A DNA stretch of 64,000 nt from BQJU01 sp965229635 (GCA_965229635.1 OZ245894.1:1302001-1366000), one strand, 5' to 3'; counted from the first letter of the stretch, positions 42,081 through 52,546 are shown. A program made the numbers and translations. The notes: generated by a model not told the origin, from the sequence alone.

Positions 42081-43637
42081 ATGGCCAATCAAAGAATAGC
42101 ACTGATGGATTTACAGCAACTTGTACAGCTCAAAGCAAAAGGGCATAGCAACCGATCAATCTCGGAGAGTATTGGCATATCACGCAATACGGTTAACGAT
42201 TATGTGAAGCTTTTTAAAGGCTTGGATCAGTCCTTTACAGATTTAGCGGCCTTGGACCTAAATGCGCTAAAAAAGTTGTTGGCTGAGTTGAAGCCAGCAG
42301 CGGAGCAACAGGTAGATACCCGTTATTCAGCGTTTCAAAAACAACTGAGCTATTACCTAAAAGAACTAAAACGGCCGGGAGCAACCTACCAAACTTTGTG
42401 GTACCAATATCGGGAACAACATCCCCAAGGGTATGGCTACACCCAATTTAAGCATCACTTACAAGCTCATCAGCGCAAGAGTGAGGTGTATTTGCCGATG
42501 TCTCATAAATATGGGGACAAGCTTTTTATCGACTTCACGGGCAAGAAGCTACAGATCGTAGATCGTTCCAGTGGCGAGGTGCAATCCGTAGAGGTCTTCG
42601 TTGGGATATTGGGAGCTAGTCAGTATACTTATGTAGAAGCTGTCCTGTCGCAAAGCCTGCCTCATTTTATTTCCTGCACGGCCAATTGTCTGGCCTTTAT
42701 GGGTGGAGTGCCTCAGGCGTTGGTTCCAGATAACCTGAAGTCAGCCGTGGAAAAGGCGAGCAATTATGAAGCGCTTATCAATAGACAGTATAAGCTGATG
42801 GCTGCTCATTATCAGACCGTTGTTTATCCCACCCGAGTGGCTAAACCAAAAGATAAACCCTTGGTAGAAAATGCGGTTAGATTGGTCTATCAACGCATCT
42901 TCTACCCCATACGGAACATGGTTTTCTTTTCACTAGCAGAACTTAATCAACAGATTAGTCAGCTACTAGATGCCCATAACAGACAACAGATGCAAGGGCG
43001 AGATTATTCTCGTTGGGACCAGTTCATTAAACATGAAAAAGCATTGCTGAGTCCACTACCAAAATACCGGTATGAACCTAAGCATAGCAAGCGGGCAATG
43101 GTACAAAAAAACAGCCATGTATGGTTAGAAAAACACTACTATAGCGTGCATCATAGCTATGTAGGTCAGCGTGTACAAATCCTTTATAATGAGCTAAGTG
43201 TAGAGATTTACGCCCACCAGGAGCGGATTGCCATACACAAGCGATCCCAACAGCCTCATGCCTACACCACCATCAAGGAACATATGCCTTCCACCCATCA
43301 ATTTGTCATGGACTGGCACCCAGACCGCTTCATTAAATGGGCTAATAAGATTGGTCCTCATACCGGCCTGTATGTGGAACAGGTTTTAGAACGTTATGGC
43401 TATCCCGAACAGGCTTATAAGTCCTGTATTGGCATCATTAATCTGGGTAAGAAATATAGTAACCAAAGACTGGAGAAGGCCTGCCAAAGAGCCCTGCTGT
43501 ACGAAAAGTACTCCTACCGAACCATTGAATACATCTTGCTCAGAAAACTGGATCAACTAGATGAACAAGAGATTGGATCGCAGCAAGTACAACGGCCGTT
43601 ACATGACAATATCCGGGGACCGGAATATTACGAATAA
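42081..43637 (+). CDS. istA: IS21-family transposase IstA
   Basis: The 518-residue transposase has an N-terminal helix-turn-helix (LKAKGHSNRSISESIGISRN) and an rve/DDE integrase core. The core runs from LFIDFTGKKLQIVD (first Asp), through GVPQALVPDNLKSAV (second Asp), to AKPKDKPLVENAVRLVYQRI (Glu). A C-terminal DNA-binding domain follows. It is intact and is followed by istB after 31 bases. IstA cuts and joins the element ends with the help of IstB. Confidence 0.95.
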   Translation: MANQRIALMDLQQLVQLKAKGHSNRSISESIGISRNTVNDYVKLFKGLDQSFTDLAALDLNALKKLLAELKPAAEQQVDTRYSAFQKQLSYYLKELKRPGATYQTLWYQYREQHPQGYGYTQFKHHLQAHQRKSEVYLPMSHKYGDKLFIDFTGKKLQIVDRSSGEVQSVEVFVGILGASQYTYVEAVLSQSLPHFISCTANCLAFMGGVPQALVPDNLKSAVEKASNYEALINRQYKLMAAHYQTVVYPTRVAKPKDKPLVENAVRLVYQRIFYPIRNMVFFSLAELNQQISQLLDAHNRQQMQGRDYSRWDQFIKHEKALLSPLPKYRYEPKHSKRAMVQKNSHVWLEKHYYSVHHSYVGQRVQILYNELSVEIYAHQERIAIHKRSQQPHAYTTIKEHMPSTHQFVMDWHPDRFIKWANKIGPHTGLYVEQVLERYGYPEQAYKSCIGIINLGKKYSNQRLEKACQRALLYEKYSYRTIEYILLRKLDQLDEQEIGSQQVQRPLHDNIRGPEYYE

Positions 43638-43668
43638 CCACTATTTTTTAATCAAAAGATGAAAAACA

Positions 43669-44409
43669 ATGAATACTGCCACCTTAGACAAAATGCGAAG
43701 TATGCGCCTGTTTGGGATGTTAGAAGCCTTCGATGTGATGCTCAAAACAGCACAAACTACTCATTATTCCTCTGATGAGTTAATGGCTCATTTAGTAGAA
43801 GCCGAATGGAATGATCGGCATAATCGTCGCCTGGATAGGCTGTTAAAAAATGCAAAGTTCCGCTATGGAGCCACTTTAAATGAGATCGATTATCAGGTGC
43901 CAAGAGGGCTAGATAAGGGAATCATTCAACGCTTGGGCCAGGGAGATTTTATCCGGAGGGCGCAAAATGTAATCATCTTGGGGCCAACTGGAGTAGGCAA
44001 ATCTTTTATCGCCACAGCTTTAGGTCAACAGGCTTGTACACTAGGAATGACAACTTATTATGCCAGCACTTATAAGCTATTCCAGGAACTGAAAATGGCA
44101 AAAGCAGATGGATCTTATCCTAAAATCTTGAAGCGATTAGCCAAGCAGGAACTGCTCATCCTGGATGATTTTGGGATTAAACCTATGGATCAACATGCTA
44201 GAATGGCTTTAATGGAAATCATGGAAGATCGCCATCAAAAACAGTCGACTATCATCACTACTCAGCTACCCGTTAAGCACTGGCACGAAACGATTGGAGA
44301 AAGCACCATCGCTGACGCAGTCATGGATCGGTTGGTACACTCCGCTCATCGAATAGACCTCAAAGGAGAGTCTATGAGGAAGATTTTAGCTGCTAAAAAG
44401 GAAAAATAA
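43669..44409 (+). CDS. istB: IS21-family helper ATPase IstB
   Basis: The 246-residue AAA+ ATPase, related to DnaC, carries Walker A GPTGVGKSFIATALG near residue 106 and Walker B ELLILDDFGIKPM near 165. An arginine-rich C-terminal segment includes MDRLVHSAHRIDLKG. IstB remodels target DNA and licenses IstA. It is intact and lies within the same element. Confidence 0.95.
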   Translation: MNTATLDKMRSMRLFGMLEAFDVMLKTAQTTHYSSDELMAHLVEAEWNDRHNRRLDRLLKNAKFRYGATLNEIDYQVPRGLDKGIIQRLGQGDFIRRAQNVIILGPTGVGKSFIATALGQQACTLGMTTYYASTYKLFQELKMAKADGSYPKILKRLAKQELLILDDFGIKPMDQHARMALMEIMEDRHQKQSTIITTQLPVKHWHETIGESTIADAVMDRLVHSAHRIDLKGESMRKILAAKKEK

Positions 44410-44541
44410 ACTTACTTTTAGATCAGAAACCGACCTAACTCATCTGGCACACTTTGCTCCGATATGAGTGGCATGGTTTGCTCCGATACGAGTGGCACAC
44501 TTTGGCCGATATGGCTGGCACGGTTTGCTCCGATATTTGCA

Positions 44542-44546
44542 CATAT
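44542..44546. repeat. Target-site duplication, right (CATAT)
   Basis: Right copy of the 5-bp CATAT duplication. The sequence beyond it was originally upstream of the gene now starting at 41872. Confidence 0.85.
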
Positions 44547-44895
44547 AGCTATCAAGTTAATGCTTTAATAAGAATTGTGCTTCTGTTTTTATCTTTTGGG
44601 GCTAATTATTTGATGCCTATTTTTCGGCTAACCCAATAATTTACGAACCTATTTTTTCTTAAAGAACTATTATTTAAATAGTATTTCTAAATATCCATAA
44701 AATCCTTTGTTTTTCCAATGTAAATTTAATAAAGTAGCTAAGCCTCAAAGTACGATACTTGGCCAACACTGCAAAAGCCGATGCACAAGCAATGCGATCC
44801 TGTTTGGTTATTAAACTGAGATAATCTCCCTGTCAACATCCAGTCCTGGTAGATCGGCTGGCAGCGACGAGGAAGGGGACAAAGGCTTTCCCTTC
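44547..44895. other. Intergenic region right of the IS element
   Basis: AT-rich sequence that would have been the leader of the 169-residue gene before the insertion, followed by about 150 bases of GC-richer DNA. No gene is supported. Confidence 0.45.
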
Positions 44896-45480
44896 TCAAC
44901 GCCTCAGATAATGCACTTTGGTATTGGGCCTACCCACATAACAGGCCGCACTTGCCTGGTAGTACTGCAATGTCTCTAATATCTGCTTTGCCGTCTCTTC
45001 TGTGGCAGCAGTATATAGGAGTCTAGCCCCTTCCACAACCGTATACAATTGTGATTGATCGATAAATTCGACCCCAAGGTCACAAAGCTCGAAACTAGAA
45101 CAATCTTCTCCGGCAATGTCTCCGGTTGGTATTTGATCACCAGCCAGGAAGTAAGTAAATGCAGTATCAGAGCCGATGATACAGTATTGATCAAGGTTAT
45201 AATGCTCAATGATATCCCGGGCCATTTCCGCTTCGGACATCTTTTCAAATTCAAGGGTCAAATCACTGCCGTTGGTCAAATAGAATAATGACGCATCACT
45301 GGTTATGGTGAGTTCATTCAATGCAAAGGTCACACAAATATCTGCGTGAAAAACCTCTGATTCGCAGGTGACCTGCTGACCCGAGTCATCCTCCTTATTG
45401 CAGGTGAAAACAAGCAGAACTACTAATAGAAGAAAGGGCGTGAATAGTAATTTATGAGAGATAAAAATGGTGTTTTTCAT
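44896..45480 (-). CDS. Hypothetical lipoprotein
   Basis: ATG 45480 gives 194 residues with a lipoprotein signal ending LLVFTC, after which NKEDDSGQQ follows. The mature part is acidic with several cysteines (VTCESEVF, ADICVTF, EDCSSFELC, AACYVGRP) that may form disulfides. I recognise no domain. It follows the large T9SS protein gene on the same strand after about 48 bases, so it may be part of the same transcript. Confidence 0.55.
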   Translation of the reverse strand: MKNTIFISHKLLFTPFLLLVVLLVFTCNKEDDSGQQVTCESEVFHADICVTFALNELTITSDASLFYLTNGSDLTLEFEKMSEAEMARDIIEHYNLDQYCIIGSDTAFTYFLAGDQIPTGDIAGEDCSSFELCDLGVEFIDQSQLYTVVEGARLLYTAATEETAKQILETLQYYQASAACYVGRPNTKVHYLRR

Positions 45481-45527
45481 GAATGTCAATTATGTTTTAG
45501 AGGATGTTAGATGTTAAAACCTCCCCA

Positions 45528-48080
45528 TTATTTTTTTACAAATTTTGAAACAGAATGATGACTATCCGTTTCTACCTTGATAAGGTAGATGCCTTCATTA
45601 AGGGTTGAAATATCGACATTTTTACCATCTGTTGTTTTCTTCAGCAGTGATTGACCAGAGAGGGTGTAGATTTCTACTGAACGGATCTTTTCATTATTTT
45701 CAGTCTCAATGGTTAAGGTCTCTTGTGTCGGGTTGGGGTAAATCAGTACCCGATCCATTTCAGGGCCTTCTGAATAGACGCTTGAAACAGTAGTTTCAGT
45801 TCCGACCAAGCGGATTGCTGCAAAAGATTCCTCTCCTCGGTAACAAAAGAAATTGCCACCAACCCAAATCTTACCATCCGGTTGAATCAGAAGGTCCTTA
45901 CAGCCGTAAGTCTCATTGATATTATCTTGGAAGAAACCTCCAAATTGCATATTCCCGTTATAGATGATGTCAAAGCCCTCATCAACCGATCCGTCATCAT
46001 TTACTTGCACCAGGCCTCTTTGGTAGCCGCCATTATTGAAAAAATAATTAAAGGTTCCTCCCAAAAGTACCTTTCCGTCCTCCTGGATGGCTATCGATTT
46101 TGTATTGAAATAAGGAACAGTAAAGGTGTCATCGATACTACCGTCCATATTTAGTCGTCTGGGCAGGTGTCCCGTCACGACATAGATATTTTCCGTAGTT
46201 GATGCAAAATCGAGGATAGCATCCTCTGTAGTATAGGTCCCCAGGAATTCGTTGTCTTGTGGCGGCGTAAAAGAAATATCTTTTGCACCATCTGCATTCA
46301 GGCGAATCAGGTACCGCTGTGAATCGCCATTAAACGTAATGAAATTACCGCCAACAAGGATCCTTCCGTCTTCCTGTAATAAAAGCGCGGTTATTCTACT
46401 GTCAAATGAATTCCCCACCTCAAATGTTGAATCTTTTGTGCCATCTTGATTCAGACGAATGAGGTGATTTTGCGGCTGTCCGTTATAGGTAGTGAAATCC
46501 CCGCCGACAATGATTTTACCATCCGGTTGCAGGGTCATCGTTTTAACATAGGCATTAAAACCAGTGCCAACCTCAAAGCTTGCGTCTATTGAGCCATCCT
46601 GATTGAGCCGAATGAGATGATTCGCCGTCTGGCCGTCATATTGGGTGAAGTCACCACCCACCAGAATTTTACCATCGGCTTGTACGGCAATGATCTTTAC
46701 AGCGTCATTAAATCCGGAACCAATATTAAAGGTTTCATCTTTAGTGCCTTCAACACCGTTGACTCTAATGATCCTGTTTTGTGAAACGGCATCAAAAGCA
46801 GTGAAGCTTCCTCCCAGAATTGCGTTGCCGTTTGCTTGCAGGGCCATGGTAAGCACTTCATCATTCAGTCCCTGACTTAAGAGAGAAGTATCTAATGAAC
46901 CATCCGGGTGTAGACGCGCATAACAATCCCGCATTTTACCACTCCACATCACAAAATTGCCTCCTGCCAATAGTTTGCCATTAGGCAACTCCACAACCGT
47001 TTTTATGTGACTAATGAAGTCCTCGTTAATGGACAAACTACTATCAAGGCTTCCGTCACTATTCAATAGCCAAAGGTGCCTTTGCCCGTGTAGTTCGAAT
47101 GAAGTTCCGGCTGCCAAAATTTTTCCATCCGCTCGTAAACTGATGGTTGCCGGAGAACTACTCCCAACGTTGTCCACTGAAAATTCATTCTGGAAACCAT
47201 CGTCAATGCTGCCATCGCTATTCAATCGAATCAGGTGAGCTTGTGCTTGTCCATTCCAGGATTGAAACCCTCCATTGATTACTATTTTGCCATCAGGCTG
47301 AACAATCACATTGGACAAGGTATATCCGGTATCTGCTCCTGTTCCTATATCAAATGACGTGTCTTTTGACCCATCGGAATTTACTCGAATCAGATTTTGT
47401 TGGCTTTGATTATTAAAAGAGGTAAAACTCCCTCCCAGCAATACTTTTCCATCGGGTTGCAGGGCAATGGTTTTAATATTAGCCACGTCCCGTGGGCCTC
47501 CCTCAATTCCAAAATCAAAAGCATCATCTATTGAGCCATCAGGGTTCAACCGACAAGCATGGTATTGACTGTGGCCGTTGACCTGTACGGTAAAACCGCC
47601 ACCGATAATGATCTTACCATCCGGCTGCAATACAATATCATGGATGATCCCGCCTCCACTGGTAAATACTGGTGGCGTAAAAGAAGCATCCTGAGTGCCA
47701 TCAGCATTTAATCTGATAAGGTAATTGACTGCTTGTCCTGACGCTCCATTAAAGGCACTGAACAGCCCGCCGACTAAGATCTTCCCGTCCGGTTGCACGA
47801 CTAGATCATTAATGAGGACTCCGCTATTATTATGTGTAAATGAGTTGAGTTGAAAACTCGCATCCGTGCTGCCATTAGCATTAAACCTGGCCACTCTTCC
47901 ATTATTGTTATAATAGGTGCCGCCAACTAAAAATTTCCCATCAGGTTGGGTAGCTATTTTGTCAACAGCGGTAAAGGAAGCAAAATGACTTCCAAGTGTT
48001 AGATCGACATCAGCAGGATTGTTTTGCGCATTGCCAAACAGGCTTATGATCAATAAAAGGCAGGTAAACGTTTGTTTCAT
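45528..48080 (-). CDS. T9SS-exported delta-60 repeat protein
   Basis: The 850-residue product has a signal peptide (ending FGNAQ). About thirteen repeats of the delta-60 type follow, each with QPDGK-(I/V)-L-(V/I)-GG-x-F and then LIRLN-x-DG-(S/T)-x-D-x-SF, from about residue 45 to 760. They should form a beta-propeller. The C-terminal type IX sorting domain begins VLIYPNPTQETLTIE and ends SVSKFVKK. It is probably a surface or released protein of unknown ligand. The repeats are well preserved, with no frameshift. One hypothetical lipoprotein gene follows. Confidence 0.88.
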   Translation of the reverse strand: MKQTFTCLLLIISLFGNAQNNPADVDLTLGSHFASFTAVDKIATQPDGKFLVGGTYYNNNGRVARFNANGSTDASFQLNSFTHNNSGVLINDLVVQPDGKILVGGLFSAFNGASGQAVNYLIRLNADGTQDASFTPPVFTSGGGIIHDIVLQPDGKIIIGGGFTVQVNGHSQYHACRLNPDGSIDDAFDFGIEGGPRDVANIKTIALQPDGKVLLGGSFTSFNNQSQQNLIRVNSDGSKDTSFDIGTGADTGYTLSNVIVQPDGKIVINGGFQSWNGQAQAHLIRLNSDGSIDDGFQNEFSVDNVGSSSPATISLRADGKILAAGTSFELHGQRHLWLLNSDGSLDSSLSINEDFISHIKTVVELPNGKLLAGGNFVMWSGKMRDCYARLHPDGSLDTSLLSQGLNDEVLTMALQANGNAILGGSFTAFDAVSQNRIIRVNGVEGTKDETFNIGSGFNDAVKIIAVQADGKILVGGDFTQYDGQTANHLIRLNQDGSIDASFEVGTGFNAYVKTMTLQPDGKIIVGGDFTTYNGQPQNHLIRLNQDGTKDSTFEVGNSFDSRITALLLQEDGRILVGGNFITFNGDSQRYLIRLNADGAKDISFTPPQDNEFLGTYTTEDAILDFASTTENIYVVTGHLPRRLNMDGSIDDTFTVPYFNTKSIAIQEDGKVLLGGTFNYFFNNGGYQRGLVQVNDDGSVDEGFDIIYNGNMQFGGFFQDNINETYGCKDLLIQPDGKIWVGGNFFCYRGEESFAAIRLVGTETTVSSVYSEGPEMDRVLIYPNPTQETLTIETENNEKIRSVEIYTLSGQSLLKKTTDGKNVDISTLNEGIYLIKVETDSHHSVSKFVKK

Positions 48081-48345
48081 ATTATGGGTTTAAAGCTGGT
48101 TTATTTAGCTGCCGCACCCCTGTGGTGGTTGTACAGAGGTACCTCTCTAAACGGCGACACCGGTTTTTAAAGTCAGCCAATTTAAAGTTTTCTGGCCGAA
48201 GAACCAACTTGGGGGAAATGTAAAAGGGGCTAAAGCAAGGGTAGCTCCTTTCACTTTGTATTAGGGGGGATTATGAGAGCCGTGCTCTCCGGTTATTTAG
48301 GACTGAGTGAGGGGCATACACTCGATTGTGCTTACAATTTTCATT

Positions 48346-49689
48346 TTAATCTAATTTATTCAGGTTGATGGGTAGAGACAAGATGTTTATATTTATATTC
48401 TTACCTAACCTTTTTAAGAACCCCAGTTCGTGATACTTCTTGACTTTCATTAAAATATTTATCACGTCTATTTCTAAATCGGCTTCTGTAATCTTAGAAA
48501 TTTTACTTTTGTTCGTCGGAGTTAATATCTTGTTGTTTACTTTAAGTAGTGCCTTTAGAGGCTTGTCTTTCTTTAGTTGACTAAGTAGGATGCTGTTAAA
48601 TTCTTGTTTAAATCTATATGCAATATCGATGAATCTATCCCTTTCAATATATTCCTTTGAGTGAAACTCAATTTGATATCCAGATTCGACTTCTTTAAAG
48701 CTTACGTTAAATAATAAGTTGTATTCATTTGATAAAAACCTATTGAAGCATTCCAGAAACACTTTATAGACATTTAGTTTGATGTTGTCGTCAACATTTT
48801 TAACATAAAACTGGTATGAAGTCCCACAACAAACTCCTATTTCAATCTTTTCTTTTTTAGCCAACTCAACTAACAAATCAAAATGCTTGATTTTATGCAT
48901 GTCGACTGATTCAAATAAAATATTTCCCTTAATATTGTCTTCATTTATTTTGAAATGAATTTTCCCTTTTGTAGTATTCTCAAAGAGTCTGTTTTGGAAG
49001 TTCAACCCTTTAAAATGAACTATGGATTCAGGATGGACTACGATATTGCTATAATCTACTGTCCAATCTGTTGGATAGCTAACATCTTCGAAATTTGTTT
49101 GCCGAAAGAACTCTGCGTATTTGAAAGAAGTATGACTATTAAATGAGGCTCTATGAAAGTATAATCTTTTTTTAAACTTGCAGTGGTTAAAGTAAACGTG
49201 CTCATTGAATTCGCATTTTTGAAAATCCGCATATCCACGTATTTCTGCATCTTTAAAATAAAGTCGATCAAAAGAAGAACCCGCAAAGTCTACTGAACGA
49301 AACTTAGCACCTTCAAAGTATGCTTCACGATTAAATATACTTCCAGAAAAATTTGTGTAACCTTCAAATACGGAATTGCTGAAAAACACCTCTTTGTCAA
49401 AAACAAATCTTCTAAAGTCAATCATTTCTTCATTAAATACATTTAACCGTTCTTCACCTGCCTTTGAAACGAAAATGAATTTTCTAAAATCATAAGAATC
49501 TAGTCCAGAATCTTTCCTGACTTTATTAAAGAATTTTAAAAACCATTTTGAAAAATTATTTTCCTGCTTCCATTCAATGTCAGTTGAATGAAAAATACAA
49601 TAACCGCTTGAATCTATTGGGAAACTCCGGCCCAAGTAGGCCTTTAAATTACATTCCTTATTGTTTGAGCTAAATATTACGTTGCACAT
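48346..49689 (-). CDS. Pentapeptide-repeat-like protein
   Basis: The 447-residue product is encoded in AT-rich DNA. Residues about 75-205 contain repeats spaced five residues apart with a central Phe (FSNSVFEGYTNFSGSIFNRE, FAGSSFDRLYF, FNEHVYFNHCKF), the pattern of a pentapeptide beta-helix. The N-terminus has cysteines and a histidine (CNVIFSSNNKEC, GYCIFHS) that could bind zinc. The C-terminal 200 residues are unassigned, lysine-rich and helical. It starts 9 bases after the dehydrogenase gene ends, so it was co-transcribed with it. Composition suggests horizontal acquisition. Function unknown. Confidence 0.6.
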   Translation of the reverse strand: MCNVIFSSNNKECNLKAYLGRSFPIDSSGYCIFHSTDIEWKQENNFSKWFLKFFNKVRKDSGLDSYDFRKFIFVSKAGEERLNVFNEEMIDFRRFVFDKEVFFSNSVFEGYTNFSGSIFNREAYFEGAKFRSVDFAGSSFDRLYFKDAEIRGYADFQKCEFNEHVYFNHCKFKKRLYFHRASFNSHTSFKYAEFFRQTNFEDVSYPTDWTVDYSNIVVHPESIVHFKGLNFQNRLFENTTKGKIHFKINEDNIKGNILFESVDMHKIKHFDLLVELAKKEKIEIGVCCGTSYQFYVKNVDDNIKLNVYKVFLECFNRFLSNEYNLLFNVSFKEVESGYQIEFHSKEYIERDRFIDIAYRFKQEFNSILLSQLKKDKPLKALLKVNNKILTPTNKSKISKITEADLEIDVINILMKVKKYHELGFLKRLGKNININILSLPINLNKLD

Positions 49690-50840
49690 AATAATAGATT
49701 AATCTGATATACACAAATATTTGATGTTGAGGTAATCATCCAATCCATATTTAGAACCTTCACGTCCCATGCCAGATTCTTTAACTCCTCCAAAAGGTAT
49801 CAGTGCAGATGATATTCCTCCTCTATTTATTCCTACCATTCCATACTCTAATTCCTCTGCTACTTTCCAAATTTTTGCCATATCCTTTGCATAAAAATAA
49901 CTGGCAAGACCGTATTTTGTATTGTTTGCTAATTTAATAACTTCATCGGTAGAATTGAATGTTACAATTGATGCGACAGGGCCAAAAATTTCTTCTTCAA
50001 AAATTGACATTGAAGAGTTAATATTTGAAATGATTGTAGGTTCGAAGAAGTTTCCTCCTAACTTATGCCTATTGCCACCATGGCATATTCTACCTCCCTT
50101 AGTTGTTGCGTCGGTTATTAGCCTTTCTACTTTTTTTAATGCAGCTTCATTAATCAAAGGACCTATATCGCTATCCTCCAAACCGTTTCCTATTTTAAAT
50201 TCTTTTACTTTTATTTTCAGCTTTTTTATAAATTCATCCTCAACATTGCTATGGACAAAAATCCTATTAGCACAAACACAAGTCTGACCACTATTTCTAA
50301 ACTTTGAAACAATTAGACCTTCAACTGCTGCGTCAATATCTGCATCATCAAATACTATAAAAGGAGCATTTCCCCCTAACTCTAATGTAATTCTCTTAAC
50401 ATTTTGAGATAAGCCACCCATTAAAATTTTTCCTACTCTTGTTGAACCTGTAAAGCTTATTTTTCTTATCAATTCATTTTTTGTGAACTCGTCGCCTATT
50501 TCAGATGGAATTCCAGTTACAGCATTAATTACCCCTTTAGGAATTCCAGCTCTTACTGCAAGTTCTAAAACAGCGAACGCAGACAAAGGTGTTCTTTCGT
50601 CTGGTTTAATTACACAGGTACAGCCACTCGCTAATGCAGGTGCAATTTTTCTAACCATCATTGCAATTGGAAAATTCCATGGAGTAATAATCCCAACAAC
50701 ACCGACTGGTTGTTTTAACACAATTACCCTCGAATTTGGGAAAGGGGAAGGAATGACATCTCCATAAATTCTTTTAGCTTCTTCGGCAAAAAATTCTACG
50801 TATGAAGCTGCATAGTTAACTTCCCCTTTAGCCTCTCTAA

Positions 50841-52167
50841 GGGGTCAGCGAAAAATAACCTCCCCATATTAATACTAAGGTAAGGCCCAATAATTCCACT
50901 GAGGTAATATCTGATCGTGAACAATTGGATAGTTTTGTAGAAAGTTTTTTGTTGCCTTAATTCCAGTTTGATATTCCTTTTTCATTTGTCTAACAAATAC
51001 CTTTAAGCCTTGCTTTGTTTTAGCCCTGGATTTGATCAAATGACAAACGGTCTTTACGCAATCCAACATGACTCCGGCTAATGCTCTGGTAATATGAGGG
51101 AATAGTTTATGGTCGCAAGGGTTGTACTTTGAACAATAACTTGGATAGTGAGCCACTCTGATTTGGAGGTTGGTATATTGGGCGACCCATTGTATCATTT
51201 CTTTAAACCGATAGGTTCGACACCCATTACTCCCCCCCGAATCACAAAGGATGAGCATTTGGGTAGCCTGGGGATACCTTTTACAGGCGTAGTACTTGAT
51301 ATAATCCAATAAGCAATTAACCGCAAAATCAGGGGTATCAGCTGATTGACCTAGAAACATATAGCCTTCATTGAGTTGAATATCGTAAATGCCAAAAGGA
51401 GTTATCTTTCCAGTAGCCATGCTTGTGAAATCATGATCATTACATATTTGTGCCTCCTTACAATACACCTTTCCCTGGCGGTACAATTGGCCTAGTTGCT
51501 CCTTTTTTTTGCTATCCATCGAGATGAGAATTTGTCCCCTCTGCCTATATTGACTCACCAGTTGGTCAATATATTCGAATTGCTCATTGCGCCCTTGTAC
51601 TTGTTTAAAAGTACCCGTCTTTGCCATTTTACGTTGGCTTAGCCCAAGGCTGGCAAGCAACTTATCCACATAATAAAGACTTGTATTTAAACCGCTTTGT
51701 TGTAGCTTTTTAAGTAACTCCGGCCTGCTCAAATACGTAAACTGAATTTGTGCATTCATTGGATTACCGGCACGGTGATTTTCAACGATCTTTTCAAATT
51801 TTTCGATTAGGATCGGGTTTTGTTCCGGTTTATCCGCTTTTCGTCCGCCTCCTTTTCTACGGATCTGTCCTGGTCCGCAAAAGTCGTTTTTTTTAGCTCT
51901 TCGATCCCTGACCGTATCGTTTTACGGTCAATGCCAAATAGGGTGCTGATATATTCTATGCCCCCATGTTCCAATTTGAAGGCTTCTACTGAGGCATAAT
52001 GTCGTTTATCTTTTTCCGATAAGTTATTGAACAACCGCTTCATCAATATCTCGGTCGATTCACTGTATGGATATTTATTCATATTTCCATTTTTGGAGAT
52101 ATTCCAAAGTTAATCCTATCTTTATTCAGATCAAATCATTTTGGGTAAGTTATTTTTCGCTGACCCC
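50841..52167 (-). mobile_element. ISAzo13-family-like insertion sequence (1327 bp)
   Basis: Inverted ends GGGGTCAGCGAAAAATAAC occur at 50841 and, complemented, at 52167. The flanks carry a 3-bp TAA duplication (50838-50840 and 52168-52170). It encodes a two-frame transposase. It interrupts the dehydrogenase gene, and its precise removal would restore the frame, so the insertion is recent. Confidence 0.9.
50875..52082 (-). CDS. ISAzo13-type transposase in two overlapping frames
   Basis: The first frame (52082-51807, 91 residues) has a helix-turn-helix region (GGIEYISTLFGIDRKTIRSG). The second (open from about 51880 to 50875) supplies RRKGGGRKADKPEQNPILIE, then the DDE core: ILISMDSKKKEQLGQ, MLILCDSGGSNGCRT and HYPSYCSKYNPCDHKLFPHI. 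The crossover is at an AAAAGGAGG run near 51845, where a -1 shift from AAG to AAA joins both frames into about 400 residues. It could be programmed frameshifting or a disabling mutation; conservation of both frames favours the former. Confidence 0.8.
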
Positions 52168-52546
52168 TAAGTGGTTTTCCCTGCTCGGACACCATAATTA
52201 ACGCTAAATCATTGATGTTTTCTTTGATTAGATTAAACCAATTCTTTAAAAGATTTGAGCGAACAATGGCACTTGTCTTTTTCCAATTTTGGAATGCAGT
52301 GTTTGCGGAGTCGATCGCTTCTTTTACTTGGTCTTTGCTTACTTGTGGAATATTAGCAAGGGATTCGCCATTATAGGGGTTAAGAATTCTAATTGATTCG
52401 TTAGTTGCTGAATCGACCCATTCTCCATTAATTAAGCATTGGGTTTTGAATAAAGTTTTATCTTCAATTATTTGCTTCATTTCAGACTTGTTTTTTGCAA
52501 CGTTTAATGTGTCCTTCATGTTATGCTTTTTATTTAAGATTTCCAC

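Larger units (their letters stand above)
41875..44541 (+). mobile_element. IS21-family insertion sequence (2667 bp, complete)
   Basis: The ends are TGCATATATCGG and, inverted, TGCAAATATCGG, flanked by a 5-bp CATAT duplication. Each end holds four tandem copies of a roughly 25-bp unit of the form TATCGG-N-CAAA-N-GTGCCAC, the multiple transposase-binding sites of IS21 elements. It encodes IstA and IstB in the usual order. The clean duplication and intact genes suggest a recent insertion. Confidence 0.93.
49699..52519 (-). pseudogene. Succinate-semialdehyde dehydrogenase-like gene, split by an ISAzo13-type element
   Basis: Exon-like parts are 52519-52168 (N-terminal, from ATG 52519) and 50840-49699 (C-terminal). 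Removing the element with one TTA copy restores a continuous frame reading GKPLREAKGEVNYAASYVEF. The repaired product has ALDH-family motifs: GIITPWNFPIAMM, FTGSTRVGKILM, the general-base Glu in ITLELGGNAPF and the catalytic Cys in NSGQTCVCANR. Closest in flavour is NAD(P)-dependent succinate-semialdehyde dehydrogenase (GabD). A decarboxylase remnant lies upstream, fitting a GABA-type pathway. The gene is currently inactive. Confidence 0.9.
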
